DNA from: an uncultured bacterium
Lineage (GTDB): Bacteria; Cyanobacteriota; Vampirovibrionia; Gastranaerophilales; Gastranaerophilaceae
Reading direction: 5' to 3'
NCBI GenBank assembly: GCA_900551675.1
Contig: URXH01000046.1
Coordinates: 1-15,554 of the forward strand
Length of the DNA stretch: 15,554 nucleotides
The notes beneath the pieces are model-generated. The model made no database searches. It was not told where the DNA came from and saw only the letters and a program-made list of their open reading frames with translations. The translations under genes and the position numbers were made by a program. Of the stretch, positions 6,049-13,247 are shown piece after piece; within the stretch, counting starts at the first letter, position 1; the number at the start of each line of letters is the position of its first letter.

Positions 6049-8229
6049 TTAAGGCGCTGCCAAAGGTATAGGCGCTGCAGCGGGTTTTGCGGCCTGTGCA
6101 GGCCGGACAGCCGGAGCTGCAGCAGGAGCGGGTGCTTGAGCTGGCTGTGTATGCTGAACAGGCTGAGGTTGAACCGTAACAGGTTTTGACTGTTCTATTT
6201 TTCTTATTGATTCGGGAAGTTCAGGCTGTTCGGTCTGTGTATTAAGCTCAATTTCTTCCTGTTTTTCCTGCTCTTGAGCCTCTTTTTCTTCTTCACCTAT
6301 AACTTTTGCGCCTTTTACACTGCCAAAAGGTATTAAATCAACTTTCGGATAGTTAAAATCTGCTTTTCCGTAAGGTTCAGTAGCGACTTTCATAACATCT
6401 TTCCATATCAAAGCAGGAACAGTACCGCCCTGAATTGATTTATTCATAACAGTATTATCGTCATTACCTACCCAGACACCTGTTACAACATTCGGCGTAT
6501 ACCCCATAAAGTATGCATCTTTATTATCATCTGTTGTTCCAGTTTTGCCTGCCGCCGGTTTACCTATATTTGCAGCACGCCCCGTGCCGTTTGTCATAAC
6601 CATTTTCATCATAGCAGTCATTTCAGCAGCCGTATTTAAGCTTAACTGATGCGTGAATTTTGTCTTTGGAGCTTTATAAACAACTTTTCCGCGTGAAGTT
6701 TCAACACGCTCAATTGCATAAGGCTGAACTACGTATCCTCCGTTTGCAAAAGCACCATAGGCTCTTGTAAATTCAAACAATTTTACGCCGTTTGAACCAA
6801 GTGCTATTGTATAATCGTATTCAAGCGGTGTTTCTATTCCGAGAACTCTGGCAGTCTGAATAACTGGACGTATGCCTACTTCCTTAATCAATCTTGCTGC
6901 ACAAACGTTTGAAGATACCATTAAAGCTGTATAAACCGGGATATTACCTCTGTATTTATTTCCGTAGTTGTGCGGAGACCACTGTCCGATTGTAATTGGT
7001 CTGTCTTCAATCATATCATTCGGACTAATGCCTTTTTCCATAGCCGCAGCATAAACTATAGGCTTAAACGATGAGCCAGGCGGTCTTACAGCCTGTGTAA
7101 CCCTGTCATACTGGCTTTTTGTGTAATCTTTTCCGCCTGAATAAACAAGAATTTTTCCGTCAATAGGACTGAAGGAAAATATTGCCGCCTGATTTTTATC
7201 TCCTGAAAGCCCCCAGTTTTTAAGATTTTTCAGAATAGCTTCATTTGCGGCCTTCTGAGCTTTGTAATCAAGAGTTGTTACAACTTTATACCCGCCCTGC
7301 GAAATTTCTGTTTCATCAAAACCCAGTTTTTCCAGTTCCTTCATAACATAGTCGCAGAAATACGGGGCTTTATTAGTCGTATAATACTGCGGAACTTTCG
7401 CAAGATGCAATTTTTCTTCTTTTGCTTTTTCATATTCTTCTGTTGTAATATAGCGCATCTTGTACATTCTTGTAAGAACCTGATTACGTCTTTGAACAGC
7501 AAGATCCATATTGTTAAAAGGATTATATACGGAAGGCGCCTGCGGCAATCCCGCAATTAAGGCTAATTCAGCTAAATCACAGTCTTTTAAATGTTTATCA
7601 AAATAAATTTGAGCCGCACCTTCAACACCGTAAGCGCCTGCACCGAGATAAACATTATTCATATACATTTCAAGAATTTGATCTTTAGATATCGTTTTTT
7701 CAATTCTTGCTGCAATAAACAATTCTTTTAACTTACGGTCAAATGTTCTTTCATTATTCAAAAATAAAACTCTTGCAAGCTGCTGGGTAATGGTACTTGC
7801 ACCCTGAACGACACGGCCTGCAAGAACATTCTGGATAATTGAACGCCCCAGCCCCATAATATCATAGCCGTGATGACGGTAAAAATTTTTATCTTCCGTT
7901 GCTATAAGCGCTTTTTTTAAATTGTCGGGAATATCTTTGAGTTCTATTTTTTCATAAGTGTAAGCTGTAAATGTTTTTATAATTTCATCATCAGACGAAT
8001 AAATTTTCGTTACAATATTGGGCTTAAACTCCTCTAGATTGTTTATAGGCGGAAGAGATGAAAGATAAAGTTCTAAAGATGCAACTCCAGCCAGGGCACA
8101 CGCACAAAATAGTATAAACATAAATTTCAGGGTTGAAAAAAATCCGCCCTCTTTTTTCTGTTTCTTTGATATATTGGCCTTAGCCATTTCTTTCGCAGTA
8201 TAATTTCGTTTTACGTAATATTTTGACAT
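6049..8229 (-). CDS. Penicillin-binding protein 1A, bifunctional transglycosylase/transpeptidase
   Basis: This 726-residue class A PBP polymerises and crosslinks peptidoglycan in the periplasm. A basic N-terminal tail is followed by one membrane segment (about 33-53). The GT51 domain shows ATEDKNFYRHHG with catalytic Glu112, GASTITQQLAR (143-153), RKLKELFIAARIE (165-177) and EMYMNNVYLG (187-196). The transpeptidase domain has all three motifs: SSFK (nucleophile Ser386, Lys389), SSN (439-441) and KTG (562-564). From about residue 640 to the end the chain is low-complexity, rich in Glu and Gln, then Pro, Ala and Gln, and probably a disordered periplasmic tail. A GGGAG ribosome binding site supports the ATG. 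The gene heads a likely two-gene unit with rnhC. I do not give a symbol because numbering of PBPs differs between groups. Confidence 0.95.
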   Translation of the reverse strand: MSKYYVKRNYTAKEMAKANISKKQKKEGGFFSTLKFMFILFCACALAGVASLELYLSSLPPINNLEEFKPNIVTKIYSSDDEIIKTFTAYTYEKIELKDIPDNLKKALIATEDKNFYRHHGYDIMGLGRSIIQNVLAGRVVQGASTITQQLARVLFLNNERTFDRKLKELFIAARIEKTISKDQILEMYMNNVYLGAGAYGVEGAAQIYFDKHLKDCDLAELALIAGLPQAPSVYNPFNNMDLAVQRRNQVLTRMYKMRYITTEEYEKAKEEKLHLAKVPQYYTTNKAPYFCDYVMKELEKLGFDETEISQGGYKVVTTLDYKAQKAANEAILKNLKNWGLSGDKNQAAIFSFSPIDGKILVYSGGKDYTKSQYDRVTQAVRPPGSSFKPIVYAAAMEKGISPNDMIEDRPITIGQWSPHNYGNKYRGNIPVYTALMVSSNVCAARLIKEVGIRPVIQTARVLGIETPLEYDYTIALGSNGVKLFEFTRAYGAFANGGYVVQPYAIERVETSRGKVVYKAPKTKFTHQLSLNTAAEMTAMMKMVMTNGTGRAANIGKPAAGKTGTTDDNKDAYFMGYTPNVVTGVWVGNDDNTVMNKSIQGGTVPALIWKDVMKVATEPYGKADFNYPKVDLIPFGSVKGAKVIGEEEKEAQEQEKQEEIELNTQTEQPELPESIRKIEQSKPVTVQPQPVQHTQPAQAPAPAAAPAVRPAQAAKPAAAPIPLAAP

Positions 8230-8286
8230 GCACGCTCCCTCATCAACTTACATAAGTTTAATATAAAATAAATTTCTTGGCAAATA

Positions 8287-8295
8287 TGGTATACT
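8287..8295 (+). promoter_or_regulatory. Extended -10 promoter, leaderless start for the YkgJ-like gene
   Basis: TG-G-TATACT is an extended -10 box whose last base lies 7 bases before the GTG at 8303. No -35 match and no Shine-Dalgarno are seen, so the RNA would start at or next to the GTG. Confidence 0.5.
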
Positions 8296-8302
8296 ATTTT
8301 TT

Positions 8303-8698
8303 GTGAATATCGGTGATTTTTTATTTGTAATAATCAATGAAATACGCTCGTACTTTGTGCCTGAAAAAGTAACATATGAAATAACGGGAGAATGCAAAAA
8401 GTGCGGGAAATGCTGTAATTATATGTACAGTTATGACACATATACAGAAAAAGAATTCAAAATTATGCAGTTTATTTTTCCTGCATACAAAAGATTTTAT
8501 ATAAAAGGAAAAGATGAACAGGGAAATCTTATTTTTGCCTGTAAACTCGTAACAAAAGACGGATTATGTTCGGATTACGCGCACCGTCTGCCCATGTGTA
8601 GAAAATATCCCGCAAAACGTATAGCATATCCTGCCAAGCTCCATGACGGCTGCGGATATAAAGTTAATATAAAAAGTTTTAAAGATTATTTAAAATAG
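8303..8698 (+). CDS. YkgJ-family cysteine cluster protein
   Basis: The 131-residue protein has a CxxCxxCC cluster (Cys31, 34, 37, 38) followed by Cys80, Cys89, Cys99 (MCRKYP) and Cys117 (GCGY). This is the layout of the YkgJ / zinc- or iron-chelating domain family. Such proteins are thought to bind a metal or Fe-S cluster; the biochemical role is not settled. The GTG start is chosen because it is the first start in the frame, lies 7 bases after an extended -10 box, and keeps the N-terminal region that leads into the cluster. A second GTG further in (near 8357) has no ribosome binding site. The gene is divergent from the PBP1A gene. Confidence 0.85.
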   Translation: MNIGDFLFVIINEIRSYFVPEKVTYEITGECKKCGKCCNYMYSYDTYTEKEFKIMQFIFPAYKRFYIKGKDEQGNLIFACKLVTKDGLCSDYAHRLPMCRKYPAKRIAYPAKLHDGCGYKVNIKSFKDYLK

Positions 8699-8764
8699 CA
8701 TCTTACGAAATTATTTTTATGCTAATATAAAATAACAATTTAAAAAGTTTGACATGTAAAATCA

Positions 8765-8837
8765 GGGGCGTTAGCGCAGTTGGTAGCGCACGACACTGGC
8801 AGTGTCGGGGTCAGGGGTTCGAATCCCCTACGCTCCA
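8765..8837 (+). tRNA. tRNA-Ala (GGC anticodon)
   Basis: A 73-base cloverleaf: acceptor GGGGCGT pairs with ACGCTCC and includes the G3-U70 wobble that marks alanine tRNAs. The D arm contains AGCGCAGTTGGTAGCGC. The anticodon stem CGACA/TGTCG encloses the loop CTGGCAG (anticodon GGC), and the T-arm contains GGTTCGAATCC. The discriminator is A, and the 3' CCA is not encoded. Confidence 0.97.
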
Positions 8838-8841
8838 TATT

Positions 8842-9072
8842 TTACAACAAGAGCCGAAAAGGCTCTTTTTTAGTGCCTTTAAGGCATTCTTCCTTAGTAT
8901 TTTCAATGTTTTTGTCGAATTCATCATAGCCGTACTCTGCAATTCCTTTTTTAGCAAGTCTGATTAGTTTTTCAAGTGTCGCAAAAGGTTCTGCAAAGGT
9001 CATTTTTACTTTTTTGTCTTTCACAGTAACAGATGAATAGATCTGTCCAACTAATTGGGCAAAAAGCATCAT
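8842..9072 (-). CDS. Small hypothetical protein (76 residues)
   Basis: I do not recognise a family. The ORF has protein-like composition: charged residues, a predicted helical middle (FATLEKLIRLAKKGIAEYGY) and AT-rich third positions. There is no clear Shine-Dalgarno before the paired ATGs. Its last ten codons run antisense through the tRNA-Ala terminator, so the C-terminus KKEPFRLLL is dictated by that hairpin. That is either a chance extension or a sign that the real end differs. A TATAAAAT sequence about 18 bases upstream could be a -10. Possibly real, moderate to low confidence. Confidence 0.42.
   Translation of the reverse strand: MMLFAQLVGQIYSSVTVKDKKVKMTFAEPFATLEKLIRLAKKGIAEYGYDEFDKNIENTKEECLKGTKKEPFRLLL
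8849..8871 (+). terminator. Terminator of tRNA-Ala
   Basis: A 7-base-pair stem AAGAGCC/GGCTCTT with loop GAAAA, followed by a run of T. Nearly the same module follows the tRNA-Ile gene on the minus strand. Confidence 0.85.
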
Positions 9073-9177
9073 GAATAGTTGTTATTTTATAAGGGCTGTT
9101 ATTATTACAAAAAGTTACAAATATTAAAGTTTTTGAAATCTTTAGCCGTTGAATATTTTAATAATTACAGGAGTATT

Positions 9178-10089
9178 ATGAGTTTAGTTATTGATTCAAA
9201 TCTTGAATATTTGCAAAACATTCTGCACATCAGCCAGGTAACTTTTGAAGAAAAATATGCCAATATGTCGGTTGATGAGATTATTGAAGCGGAAGCAGAA
9301 GCAGGCAACCAGTATGCAATAGAGCTTGCTCAGGAATTGACAAGCAATACAAGACTTATTATGGAACTATTTGATCTCGCAGATACCGAAAATAAATATA
9401 TGATTTTACGCGAATTAACAGCGCAGCAGCTTCAGGCATTTTTGCCCGAGATGGAAGAAAAGGATTTATTGCAGGGATTATTCTTTTTTACTCAGGATAA
9501 GTTAATGAAGATGCTGGAGGAACTTCCTCCGGAACAGCTTGTTAATACTGTTTTTGAAATGTTTTCGCGTGAAGAAGTTATAAAATTTATGCCTGATGAA
9601 CAATTGAATAAATTTTTGACAAGCACAGCGATTGATAAAAATAAAATTTTACAGCATGTTCAGTCCATTCCGGAAGAATATGTAGCTCAGGTGCTTGAAC
9701 AGGTAACCGGCGAATCTCATGAAAATTTAAAAAGTTTTGATCTCGCAAAAAAAATGGGAGAATTAAATCCTCTGGAATTTAAAGATGCTGTAATGGCTTT
9801 TCAGCCGACGCAAAAACAACAGCTTGTTTTGTCGCTCGGGAAAGAGCATGAAGAATGGTTTCAGTTATTTGATGCCGATGCATATACAAAAATTATAAAC
9901 AGGGAAAAACAGCAGCCGGAAGTTGTTAAGGCAATGTCGGTGATAGAACCTGAATATATTCAAAATATGATTAAAGAACTGCCTAATGATTTATTATCTC
10001 TTGTTATAACCCAGATGGATACAGAACAATTCGCTGATATTTTGATGAACGAATTTCCCGAAGTTATTGCTGAAATTGTAATGAAATAA
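9178..10089 (+). CDS. All-helical repeat protein resembling the MgtE N-terminal domain
   Basis: The frame is open from 9079, but the ATG at 9178 has a strong AGGAG Shine-Dalgarno with a 4-base spacer and is preferred, giving 303 residues. The protein is acidic and helical, with no signal peptide or membrane segment. Repeated units of the type 'LxxLPPEQLxxxxxxM' occur (for example KMLEELPPEQLVNTVFEM, QSIPEEYVAQVLEQV, KELPNDLLSLVITQM), resembling the superhelical MgtE_N domain and FliG-like folds. In MgtE this domain senses magnesium and gates a channel; here no channel or CBS domain is present, so that function should not be transferred. It converges on the XRE gene with only 3 bases between the stops. 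Role unknown; a cytoplasmic scaffold or regulator is a guess. Confidence 0.85.
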   Translation: MSLVIDSNLEYLQNILHISQVTFEEKYANMSVDEIIEAEAEAGNQYAIELAQELTSNTRLIMELFDLADTENKYMILRELTAQQLQAFLPEMEEKDLLQGLFFFTQDKLMKMLEELPPEQLVNTVFEMFSREEVIKFMPDEQLNKFLTSTAIDKNKILQHVQSIPEEYVAQVLEQVTGESHENLKSFDLAKKMGELNPLEFKDAVMAFQPTQKQQLVLSLGKEHEEWFQLFDADAYTKIINREKQQPEVVKAMSVIEPEYIQNMIKELPNDLLSLVITQMDTEQFADILMNEFPEVIAEIVMK

Positions 10090-10092
10090 TAA

Positions 10093-10311
10093 TTAAAATC
10101 TTAAAAGGTTATGTATATCCGTTTCCAAAAAATTGGCAAGAGATGTAATTTTTAACAAAGACATATTTTGCAGACCACGTTCAATACGGCTTATGTATTC
10201 GCGGTTTACTCCCATTTTTTCAGCCAGAGTTTCCTGTGAATAGCCGAGCCTTATTCTTTCAGCTTTTATATTTCTGCCAAATTGTTTTAATATATCTTGC
10301 CCTTTGTACAT
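10093..10311 (-). CDS. XRE-family helix-turn-helix regulator (72 residues)
   Basis: The protein is a single HTH_3 (Cro/C1-type) domain with little else. The core YSQETLAEKMGVNREYISRIERG (residues 24-46, here in two parts: YSQETLAEKMG and VNREYISRIERG) has the expected helix 2, turn and recognition helix 3. It is divergent from the LuxR-type gene at 10396. The intergenic region holds an inverted repeat that overlaps both the plus-strand promoter and a likely -10 box of this gene, so autoregulation and control of the LuxR-type gene are plausible. No Shine-Dalgarno precedes the ATG; a TAAAAT box lies 7 bases upstream, which suggests leaderless translation. Targets elsewhere are unknown. Confidence 0.88.
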   Translation of the reverse strand: MYKGQDILKQFGRNIKAERIRLGYSQETLAEKMGVNREYISRIERGLQNMSLLKITSLANFLETDIHNLLRF

Positions 10312-10322
10312 ATTTTATATTT

Positions 10323-10359
10323 TACAAGTATTGACAATTTTTTACTTGTACCTTATAAT
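10323..10359 (+). promoter_or_regulatory. Consensus promoter with inverted-repeat operator (XRE/LuxR control region)
   Basis: TTGACA (10331-10336) and TATAAT (10354-10359) are both perfect and 17 bases apart. Perfect 8-base half-sites TACAAGTA (10323-10330) and TACTTGTA (10343-10350) flank the -35 and fall in the spacer, centred 20 bases apart, about two helical turns. A repressor dimer bound here would block the plus-strand promoter. The left half-site also overlaps the TAAAAT box (10319-10324) of the XRE gene. Confidence 0.72.
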
Positions 10360-10395
10360 TGCCCGTAGTGGTAATTTATAAATATCCATAAGGCT

Positions 10396-10638
10396 ATGAA
10401 TTATACTTCTAAGAATGCATTAAAGTTAACAGAGAGAGAATTTAAGATTTTATGTATGATAGCTTACGGATTTAACAACAACGAAATTGCATCGAAGTTG
10501 TTTGTAAGTGTGAATACTGTAAAATCTGCTATTACCGTAATTTTTAAGAAATTAGATGTTAAAAACAGAGCTCAAGCAGTTTATATTGCAGGAGTTAATG
10601 GTTTATTTAATCAGGAAGAACAGCCTGCTGTTATTTAA
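10396..10638 (+). CDS. Stand-alone LuxR-type HTH regulator (80 residues)
   Basis: The protein is a GerE/LuxR C-terminal DNA-binding domain: LTEREFKIL at residues 11-19, then NNEIASKLFVSVNTVKSA and the recognition helix to about 53, ending with an AVYIAGVNGL helix. There is no receiver, PAS or autoinducer domain, so it may act like small GerE-type proteins whose level, rather than a ligand, is regulated. It is transcribed from a consensus promoter overlapped by an inverted-repeat operator, facing the XRE gene. The Shine-Dalgarno AAGG is only 2 bases from the ATG, which is unusually close. Its stop overlaps the stop region of the CinA-like gene by 8 bases. Confidence 0.88.
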   Translation: MNYTSKNALKLTEREFKILCMIAYGFNNNEIASKLFVSVNTVKSAITVIFKKLDVKNRAQAVYIAGVNGLFNQEEQPAVI

Positions 10639-11149
10639 TAGTTTCAAGTACAAATTTCAGAGCTTCTTCAGAAAACATAAATTTCATATTTTTACGTGAG
10701 TATGAGGGATTCAATTTTATTTCGCGTACGTGAATATTATCATTATACCCGCATGCAGCAAACATTAAACCTGCAGGTTTATTTTCGCTCCCTGAAGGAC
10801 CTGCCACGCCTGTTGTACATATTACAATATCGCTTCCTGTGAGTCTAAAAAGTCCCTGTGCCATTTCTAGAGCGCATTCTGCACTTACCGCTCCGTATGT
10901 TTTAATTGTTTCTTCAGAGACGTTCAAAATTTTATGCTTTGCTTCATTAGAATATGTTACAAAATTTGCTTTAATGTATGCAGAACTTCCTGCAACATCT
11001 GTCAGCCTTGAACTAATCAGTCCTCCGGTACATGATTCTGCGCATGATATCTGAAGGGCTTCTCTGAGAAGAATTTTCCCAATATTATGAGGGAGCTGTG
11101 ATTTACAGCTTAACATAAATGCTTTGAAATTCAGGAATGCGTTCTTCAT
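10631..11149 (-). CDS. CinA C-terminal domain protein (nicotinamide-nucleotide amidase, PncC-like)
   Basis: The 172-residue protein has the CinA C-terminal signatures AESCTGGLISSRLT (37-50), YSNEAKHKILNV (66-77), GAVSAECALEMAQG (86-99), TTGVAGPSG (112-120) and KPAGLMF. Proteins with this domain alone (PncC/YgaD) deamidate nicotinamide mononucleotide to nicotinate mononucleotide in NAD salvage. The N-terminal MoCF-like domain of full CinA is absent. The frame allows an earlier TTG at 11185, but that TTGACA is better read as a -35 box: AAAAAT follows after 17 bases and ends 7 bases before the ATG at 11149, so I use that ATG. It is divergent from dnaB, with 107 bases between the starts. Confidence 0.88.
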   Translation of the reverse strand: MKNAFLNFKAFMLSCKSQLPHNIGKILLREALQISCAESCTGGLISSRLTDVAGSSAYIKANFVTYSNEAKHKILNVSEETIKTYGAVSAECALEMAQGLFRLTGSDIVICTTGVAGPSGSENKPAGLMFAACGYNDNIHVREIKLNPSYSRKNMKFMFSEEALKFVLETIK

Positions 11150-11156
11150 AATATTG

Positions 11157-11185
11157 ATTTTTGAATGATAAAAAAACTTTGTCAA
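11157..11185 (-). promoter_or_regulatory. Promoter of the CinA-like gene, apparently leaderless
   Basis: Minus-strand TTGACA (11180-11185) and AAAAAT (11157-11162) are 17 bases apart, and the -10 ends 7 bases before the ATG at 11149. The perfect -35 is convincing; the -10 is a 4-of-6 match. Confidence 0.42.
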
Positions 11186-11256
11186 TAATTATTTACATGC
11201 AAATGCAAAATTATTTTTTGTGTAATATCATGGGGTTACAGGAGAAAAAATCAGGC

Positions 11257-12633
11257 ATGGCAGTAAAAGAAAAAGAAAATAATTTAGGTATGTTACCCCA
11301 GAATATAGAGGCTGAGGAGGCAGTTTTAGGTGCGATTTTAGTCAATCCGAATGTTATTACAAAAGTTGTTGAGATATTAAAACCTGAAAGTTTTTATAAA
11401 CCGGCTCACAGATATATTTATGATGCCATGCTTCAATTGTTTAACAGCAATGAAAGAATTGATATAGTATCAGTTTCTGATGTTTTGAATTACAATTCAA
11501 AACTTGAAACAATCGGCGGACGTGCATTTGTAAATGATTTATGCTACAAGACAATTACAACTGCGAATATTGAATATTATGCTAAAATTGTTCAGGAAAA
11601 AGCTATTAAAAGAGCCTTAATTAATGCAGGTTCTGAAATAGTATCTTTTGGATACGATGTAAATCCTATTGATCAGTCCTTAGACAGTGCAGAAAAACTT
11701 ATTTTTGACATAGCTTCCAAAAAAGCGACATCAGATCTTGTTCATGTAAAAGATTTAGTTTTAAACACTTATGAAAAAATTGAATACCGTTATGAGCACA
11801 AAGACGAATTGACCGGTGTTCCGACTGATTTTTACGAGCTGGATGCAATTTTGAACGGTCTTCAAAAATCGGATTTGATAATTCTTGCGGCGCGTCCTGC
11901 GATGGGAAAAACGGCTTTGGCTCTTAATATTGCGCAGAATGTCGCTTTGAAAGCAAAAGTTCCCGTAGCTATATTTTCTCTTGAAATGTCAAAGGATCAG
12001 TTAATGCAGCGTATGTTATGTTCTGAAGCTGAAATTGATTCACAGAGGGTTAAGACAGGCAATATGCAGAGCAAGGACTGGGAAAAACTTGCAACGGCAA
12101 TGAATGCTTTTGCACAGGCGCCGATTTATATCGATGATACATCTGGCTGTACAATTACAGACATCCGTGCAAAATGCAGAAGATTAAAAATGGAAGAAAA
12201 AAATCTCGGGCTTGTTTTGATAGACTATCTTCAATTAATGGAAAGCGCCGGAAGAGAAGATCGTATGCAGCAGATTTCTGCTATATCAAGAGGTTTGAAA
12301 ATTCTTGCAAAAGAACTTGATGTTCCTGTTCTTGCGCTTTCTCAATTATCGCGTGCGGTAGAATCCCGTACTGATAAACGTCCGATGCTCTCGGATTTGA
12401 GAGAATCAGGTTCAATTGAGCAGGACGCTGATATTGTAATGTTTATATACCGTGATGAATATTACAGAAAAGCAGAAGACGGCGAAGATGATGCAGCCGC
12501 GAAGGCTCAATCTAAAGGAGAATCTGAAATTATTATTGCAAAACACAGAAATGGTTCTGTTGGGACTGTCAAATTACTGTTTCAGGGCAATATTACCAAG
12601 TTTAAAAATCCGATTAAGACTGATGTGTTTTAG
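11257..12633 (+). CDS. dnaB: Replicative DNA helicase DnaB
   Basis: The 458-residue protein is a full-length DnaB, the hexameric helicase that unwinds the replication fork and partners primase. The N-terminal domain begins LPQNIEAEEAVLGAIL (14-29). The RecA-like ATPase domain shows Walker A RPAMGKTA (213-220; Lys218, Thr219), IFSLEMS (239-245), Walker B LVLIDYLQLM (319-328; Asp323), SDLRESGSIEQDADIVMF (379-396) and IAKHRNGSVG (427-436). No intein interrupts the usual insertion sites. The frame is open from 11161, but the ATG at 11257 gives the usual DnaB N-terminus. An AGGAG lies 12 bases upstream, a long spacer, so the ATG at 11230 remains a weaker alternative. A hairpin terminator follows the stop. 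Confidence 0.97.
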   Translation: MAVKEKENNLGMLPQNIEAEEAVLGAILVNPNVITKVVEILKPESFYKPAHRYIYDAMLQLFNSNERIDIVSVSDVLNYNSKLETIGGRAFVNDLCYKTITTANIEYYAKIVQEKAIKRALINAGSEIVSFGYDVNPIDQSLDSAEKLIFDIASKKATSDLVHVKDLVLNTYEKIEYRYEHKDELTGVPTDFYELDAILNGLQKSDLIILAARPAMGKTALALNIAQNVALKAKVPVAIFSLEMSKDQLMQRMLCSEAEIDSQRVKTGNMQSKDWEKLATAMNAFAQAPIYIDDTSGCTITDIRAKCRRLKMEEKNLGLVLIDYLQLMESAGREDRMQQISAISRGLKILAKELDVPVLALSQLSRAVESRTDKRPMLSDLRESGSIEQDADIVMFIYRDEYYRKAEDGEDDAAAKAQSKGESEIIIAKHRNGSVGTVKLLFQGNITKFKNPIKTDVF

Positions 12634-12657
12634 TTTAATCATAACAAACTTTTTAAG

Positions 12658-12690
12658 ATCCTGAAATAAATTCGGGATGACATTTTATTT
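12658..12690 (+). terminator. Terminator-like palindrome after dnaB
   Basis: ATCCTGAA (12658-12665) pairs with TTCGGGAT (12671-12678), 8 base pairs with one G-T and a 5-base loop, followed after GACA by T-rich sequence. It could also be a dispersed intergenic palindrome, as the gap before the T-run is unusual. Confidence 0.55.
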
Positions 12691-12694
12691 TTTC

Positions 12695-12722
12695 TTTACT
12701 TTTAAAAATTTATTATTATAAA
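12695..12722 (+). promoter_or_regulatory. Promoter of the 71-residue gene, apparently leaderless
   Basis: TTTACT (12695-12700) and TATAAA (12717-12722) are 16 bases apart, and the -10 ends 6 bases before the ATG at 12729. No Shine-Dalgarno is present. Confidence 0.42.
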
Positions 12723-12728
12723 AAAGAC

Positions 12729-12944
12729 ATGCCAAGAAAATCAAAAGACATAGGTGTGATTATAGAATTTGATGACAAAGAATACTCGTATGAAGAAACA
12801 AGTTTTCTTTTGTCTAGATTTTTTGCTGTATTAGCAAGAATTGCAGAAAAAGAAATCCCTGTAGAGTATATACAGAAGGTATTTTCACCCGATTTTTGTA
12901 AAGAATTAGACTCCAAAATGGACTCGAACTCTGAAAATAGTTAA
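12729..12944 (+). CDS. Small conserved-looking hypothetical protein (71 residues)
   Basis: I do not recognise a family. The protein is acidic, with a short beta-like start (IGVIIEFDDKEYSY), a helical centre (SFLLSRFFAVLARIAEKE) and a polar Ser/Asn-rich tail. The composition is that of a small soluble cytoplasmic protein, with no signal or membrane segment. It is more protein-like than the reverse-strand frame over the same bases. It stands alone between the dnaB terminator and a long imperfect hairpin (12959-12997), and has its own promoter whose -10 box suggests a leaderless RNA. No function can be inferred. Confidence 0.6.
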   Translation: MPRKSKDIGVIIEFDDKEYSYEETSFLLSRFFAVLARIAEKEIPVEYIQKVFSPDFCKELDSKMDSNSENS

Positions 12945-12958
12945 TACAAGAGACTTTT

Positions 12959-12997
12959 GACGATTTTTAAAAATTTGATTAAAAATTTCCAATCGTC
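12959..12997. other. Imperfect hairpin downstream of the 71-residue gene
   Basis: GACGATT (12959-12965) and AATCGTC (12991-12997) are perfect inverted repeats around a 25-base AT-rich loop that itself can pair (AAATTT with AAATTT). No T-run follows on the plus strand. It could be an inefficient terminator or an RNA-stabilising structure. Confidence 0.35.
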
Positions 12998-13028
12998 TGA
13001 AACGCAGATTAGAACTTGAAAAGCTACT

Positions 13029-13051
13029 AAAAAAGAGCCTTTTCGGCTCTT
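13029..13051 (-). terminator. Terminator of tRNA-Ile
   Basis: On the minus strand the 7-base-pair stem AAGAGCC/GGCTCTT with loop GAAAA is followed by six T. It matches the tRNA-Ala terminator almost base for base, including the flanking ATTTTACAA and TTTAGT. Confidence 0.85.
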
Positions 13052-13062
13052 ATTGTAAAATC

Positions 13063-13136
<74 letters not shown>

Positions 13137-13154
13137 GCAATGTCAGCAAAATTA

Positions 13155-13183
13155 AATGTACCATGAACATTTTTTAAAATCAA
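13155..13183 (-). promoter_or_regulatory. Promoter of tRNA-Ile
   Basis: Minus-strand TTGATT (13178-13183) and TACATT (13155-13160), 17 bases apart, with TGG directly before the -10 (extended -10). Transcription would begin roughly 11-12 bases before the tRNA 5' end. Confidence 0.5.
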
Positions 13184-13194
13184 GCATTTATTAA

Positions 13195-13224
13195 CAAAAA
13201 AGAGCGGAATTAAATTCCGCTCTT
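13195..13224 (-). terminator. Terminator of hsp20
   Basis: An 11-base-pair perfect stem (13200-13210 with 13214-13224, GAGCGGAAT core) with a 3-base loop, followed on the minus strand by a T-run. It lies 24 bases after the Hsp20 stop. Confidence 0.88.
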
Positions 13225-13247
13225 GTCTATATAGAATTTTTAGAAAA

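Noticed and set aside
7341..7556. 71-residue minus-strand ORF inside the PBP1A gene
   Set aside because: Lies fully within a well-supported GT51/transpeptidase coding frame and is basic and Lys-rich, a typical frame shadow.
8749..8762. TTGACA just before tRNA-Ala as its -35 box
   Set aside because: It lies only 11 bases before the mature 5' end, leaving no room for a -10 and transcription start.
8749..8967. Plus-strand ORF covering tRNA-Ala
   Set aside because: It translates the tRNA and its terminator; the clear cloverleaf takes precedence.
11875..12480. Possible intein in dnaB, a common insertion host
   Set aside because: Walker A, Walker B and the 379-396 block are uninterrupted, and length is normal.
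12716..12916. Minus-strand ORF opposite the 71-residue gene
   Set aside because: Composition is Ser/Asn-rich and less protein-like than the plus frame, which also has promoter support.
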